The notes under the pieces: generated by a model | Told to the model about the DNA's origin: nothing | Seen by the model: only the letters and a program-made list of their open reading frames with translations | Database searches by the model: none | Made by a program: the position numbers and the translations under genes | DNA from: Nonomuraea muscovyensis | GTDB taxonomy: Bacteria > Actinomycetota > Actinomycetes > Streptosporangiales > Streptosporangiaceae | Length of the DNA: 64,000 nucleotides | Assembly (NCBI RefSeq): GCF_014207745.1 | Contig: NZ_JACHJB010000002.1 | Location: 1,612,001-1,676,000, forward strand | Direction: 5' to 3' | In this document: one piece after another, positions 62,027-64,000 of the stretch | How positions within the stretch are numbered: position 1 is the stretch's first letter | Layout of the letters: each line of letters begins with the position of its first letter

Positions 62027-62399
62027 CGGTAGGAGATCTCCTCGATTGGAGCGCTCCCCACGGATGAATCCGGGGGATTCCAGCCGTCCCAACCGTGCGG
62101 CCACGCGCATGGTCGCGACGCTGTCGCTTGGCAATTCACCTTCCGGCCCCGCTCCCACGGGTTTCCACGCCCCAGCCCGCACACCCGGTCCGGGCCGCGC
62201 GAACTCCGCCCTCCCGGCGGTGAGCAGAAACTGCCTCGGCCTCCCCCGCAAGCTTGGATATCACTCACGTGTTCGACCACGACCCACCATACCGGCGCCG
62301 GGCGCGCTACCGAAGTCCGTTCCGTCAACGCACGCTCACCCCCTGGTGGGGCACTCTCGCACCGGGCATACCCCCATGACTGAAGCCAGAGGTCCGCGC
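62027..62399. other. Region between TetR gene and SDR remnant
   Basis: About 370 bp upstream of the TetR gene. It holds the AGGAGATCTCCT palindrome and presumably the TetR promoter; the 62240-62300 part is more AT-rich. I recognise no gene, transposase or repeat that would explain the loss of the SDR 3' half. Confidence 0.5.
62031..62042. promoter_or_regulatory. Perfect 12-bp palindrome over the TetR ribosome site
   Basis: AGGAGATCTCCT is fully self-complementary and contains the AGGAG of the TetR gene. It could be an autoregulatory operator or sequester the ribosome site in the mRNA, but such a short palindrome may also be chance. Confidence 0.3.
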
Positions 62400-62869
62400 C
62401 CGGCATCCTCGAGTCGATGCCGTCGCGCGCGTGGGCGTCGCTGGAGACCGCGACCACGACCGCGCCCGGCCGCGCCAGCAACTGGGGCAGCAGCAGGCCG
62501 GAGCGCGAAGTGGCCCAGGTGGTTGGTGCCGAACTGCAGCTCGAAGCCGTCCTTGGTCAGGCTCTTCGGGGTCATGGCGACGCCGGCGTTGTCGACCAGC
62601 AGGTCGACCTGGTCGATGCCTGCCGCGAACTCCCTGACCGAGGCGAGGTCGGCGAGATCGAGCCGGGCGTAGGCGACCCGCGCGTCGGGAACCGCCTGCC
62701 GGATGCCGCTGACCGCGGCGGCACCCTTCTCGGCCGAGCGGGCGGTCACGCGGGCGCCGTGCCGGGCCAGCTCCGGCGCGGTGGGCAGGCCGATGCCGCT
62801 GTCGGCGCCGGTCACGATCGCGGTGCGGCCGGTCAGGTCGGGCATGCCGGCGGGGGTCCAGGCTGTCAT
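62400..62869 (-). pseudogene. Short-chain dehydrogenase remnant, frameshifted and truncated
   Basis: ATG 62869 with a GGAG site opens an SDR: MPDLTGRTAIVTGADSGIG (NADP motif), DLADLASVREF and LVDNAGVAMTP, then GTNHLGHFAL. At about 62498-62503 the frame breaks; the continuation LLLPQLLARPGAVVVAVSSDAHARDGID lies in another frame, consistent with loss of 2 nt. Similarity ends near 62400, before the catalytic YxxxK and the whole C-terminal half. So it carries two lesions and is a clear pseudogene unless the sequence is in error. Confidence 0.8.
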
Positions 62870-62889
62870 CGCCACTCCAGGTCCCGAGG

Positions 62890-62910
62890 TGTACGAAACG
62901 GTCTCGTACA
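62890..62910. promoter_or_regulatory. TetR-type operator upstream of the SDR remnant
   Basis: TGTACGA-aacggtc-TCGTACA is a 21-bp dyad, 20 bp before the SDR start codon. Its core resembles the GAGACCGTTTC-like sites of many actinobacterial TetR regulators. Confidence 0.6.
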
Positions 62911-62919
62911 GACCAGGCT

Positions 62920-63816
62920 CTATCCCTCCAGGCGATGCCGCGCGTGCCGTTCCTCGCGCCGGGCCACCTCGAGGCGCTGCTCGCTCTCGGCCAGCCGCCG
63001 CCGGGCCTTGGCGAGCTTCTGCTCCAGCCGGGCGACCTTGCCGGCCCGCTCCTCGTGCTCCTGTACGGCCACGGCGAGCGCCTCCTGCCATTCGCGGTGG
63101 ACCGCTTCGGCCTCCTGCCGCTGGCTGGCCCTGCGCTCCTCGGCCTCCGGCCGGGCACGCGCCCGGGCGGTCTCGTCCTCGACCTTGGCCCTGCGGCGGG
63201 CCGCGGCGGACCCCTTGACCCCGGCCGCCACGGCCCCGGACTGCTCGGCTCCGGACTCCTTGACCTCGGATGCTCGGGTCCCGGATGCTCGGGTCCCGGA
63301 CGCCCTCGCCTGCCCGGCTCCGGACCGTGCGGACCCGGCCCGCGCCGCGGGCTCAGGGGCGGGGGCGAAACCGCTGTAGCTGAGCGGCCTGACCAGTCGT
63401 CCCGCGCGCACCTGCGCGGCCGCGTCGGCGTCGACCACGGCCGCGTCGAGCGTCTGGTCCACCTCGGTCGCCGCGGCGGCCGAGAGCCCGGCGCCCTCCG
63501 TGACGAGCCTGCCCACCCGGCCGGACACGGCGCCGCGCCGCCTGGTCAGCTCGGCCAGCGCCCCGGCGTCCTGCTCCCGCCAGGCCCGCCGCAGCTCCTC
63601 GCCCAGCTCCAGCAGCTCGCCCAGGGCGCCGGGATGCTCGCGGGCGGCCTTGTTGACGGCCCACGCCGAGACCGTCGGCTTGCGCAGCCGGGCGATCTCG
63701 CGCGCCAGCCGCACGTCTCCCGCCTCCTTGGCCGCGCGGGCCTCGGCCTCGCGCGCGGCGGTGAACTCCGGCGGCGGGAGCGCGTAGAGCCTGCCGGCCA
63801 CCTCGTCAAGATCCAC
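62920..63816 (-). CDS. Hypothetical coiled-coil protein
   Basis: I do not recognise a named family. The 298-residue protein has a helical N-terminal domain (residues 1-130, LYALPPPEFTAAREAEARAA and RKPTVSAWAVNKAAREHPGAL), an Ala/Gly/Ser-rich linker with ASGTRASGTRAS repeats and VKESGAEQSG, and a C-terminal charged coiled coil from about 200 (LEQKLAKARRRLAESEQRLEVARREE). No signal peptide or membrane helix. GTG 63816 is assumed; GTG 63855 in frame is possible. Confidence 0.6.
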   Translation of the reverse strand: MDLDEVAGRLYALPPPEFTAAREAEARAAKEAGDVRLAREIARLRKPTVSAWAVNKAAREHPGALGELLELGEELRRAWREQDAGALAELTRRRGAVSGRVGRLVTEGAGLSAAAATEVDQTLDAAVVDADAAAQVRAGRLVRPLSYSGFAPAPEPAARAGSARSGAGQARASGTRASGTRASEVKESGAEQSGAVAAGVKGSAAARRRAKVEDETARARARPEAEERRASQRQEAEAVHREWQEALAVAVQEHEERAGKVARLEQKLAKARRRLAESEQRLEVARREERHARHRLEG

Positions 63817-63935
63817 GCTGGTGAGATACCCCGCCCGGCCCGGTTCGTAGCGCACGCTCGCCCCGAGCGGTGCCGGTGACCTTCCAACGCGTAAAACGAG
63901 ATGAACCTCTCCAGGTTCGATGCGAAGCTGGGCTC

Positions 63936-64000
63936 GTGAGCGACACGCAAACCGTGGTCCTGGTCGAGGGAGCCAGCGACAAGTCGGCCATCGAAGCGTT
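63936..64000 (+). CDS. Start of a TOPRIM-domain protein (runs off the right edge)
   Basis: Only 21 codons are visible from GTG 63936: MSDTQTVVLVEGASDKSAIE. VVLVEGxSDK is the first TOPRIM motif (conserved Glu) as found in OLD-type and related nucleases. The rest is outside the window, so the family beyond TOPRIM is unknown. Confidence 0.55.
   Translation, partial: MSDTQTVVLVEGASDKSAIEA

Overview
The window is high-GC DNA (about 70% by eye) with many GTG and TTG starts, ATGA/GTGA start-stop overlaps and strong AGGAGG-type ribosome binding sites. Gene content (suf operon with SufR, SufU and SufT; tkt-tal-zwf-opcA-pgl; ctaA/ctaB; long-form hisG with hisE; an actinobacterial VLRF1 protein) marks it as a chromosomal segment of an actinomycete. 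The feel is that of the Streptosporangiales, but the genus cannot be fixed from the sequence alone. I saw no tRNA, rRNA, CRISPR array, phage gene or intact insertion sequence.

Layout. 1-7.1 kb: end of an unknown gene, an LD-carboxypeptidase, a sulfotransferase, an ABC exporter, an enoyl-CoA hydratase, a tiny HTH protein and an ABC-F ATPase. 7.2-16.4 kb: a rhamnogalacturonan (pectin RG-I) utilisation locus that parallels the Bacillus yes genes. It holds a LacI regulator, a YesU-like protein, a YesL-like membrane protein, a YesO/P/Q-type importer, a CE12 esterase and a PL26-type lyase; the enzymes lack signal peptides, so they should act on imported oligosaccharides. The same 13-bp dyad lies before both transcription units. 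16.9-17.7 kb: a secreted NEP1-like (NPP1) protein beside the pectin locus. 17.9-22.4 kb: acVLRF1, a degenerate EAL protein, an exported class V aminotransferase, and hisE-hisG. 22.7-26.3 kb: a LacI regulator and a GH2 beta-mannosidase with related operator-like dyads. 26.5-28.4 kb: an RGG-tailed DEAD-box helicase whose leader looks like an attenuator.

28.7-35.1 kb is the Fe-S assembly operon sufR-B-D-Rieske-C-S-U-T, with an iron-box-like dyad and a SufR-like site upstream. 35.3-41.5 kb holds transporters and a VOC protein. 41.5-49.1 kb is an all-minus-strand hydroxyproline catabolism operon: three-subunit D-hydroxyproline dehydrogenase, pyrroline-4-hydroxy-2-carboxylate deaminase, 4-hydroxyproline epimerase, a second proline-racemase paralogue, an ornithine-cyclodeaminase-type reductase and a GntR regulator. 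It interrupts a block (suf, ABC pair, ctaA, ctaB, tkt, tal, zwf, opcA, pgl) that is largely kept together in other actinobacteria such as Mycobacterium.

49.2-60.2 kb: heme A synthesis (ctaA, ctaB), a YdcF/SanA-type protein, a PrsW-type membrane protease, and the oxidative/non-oxidative pentose phosphate genes. 60.3-64 kb: an adenosine deaminase family enzyme, a TetR regulator, a frameshifted and truncated SDR, a coiled-coil protein of unknown function and the first codons of a TOPRIM-type protein.
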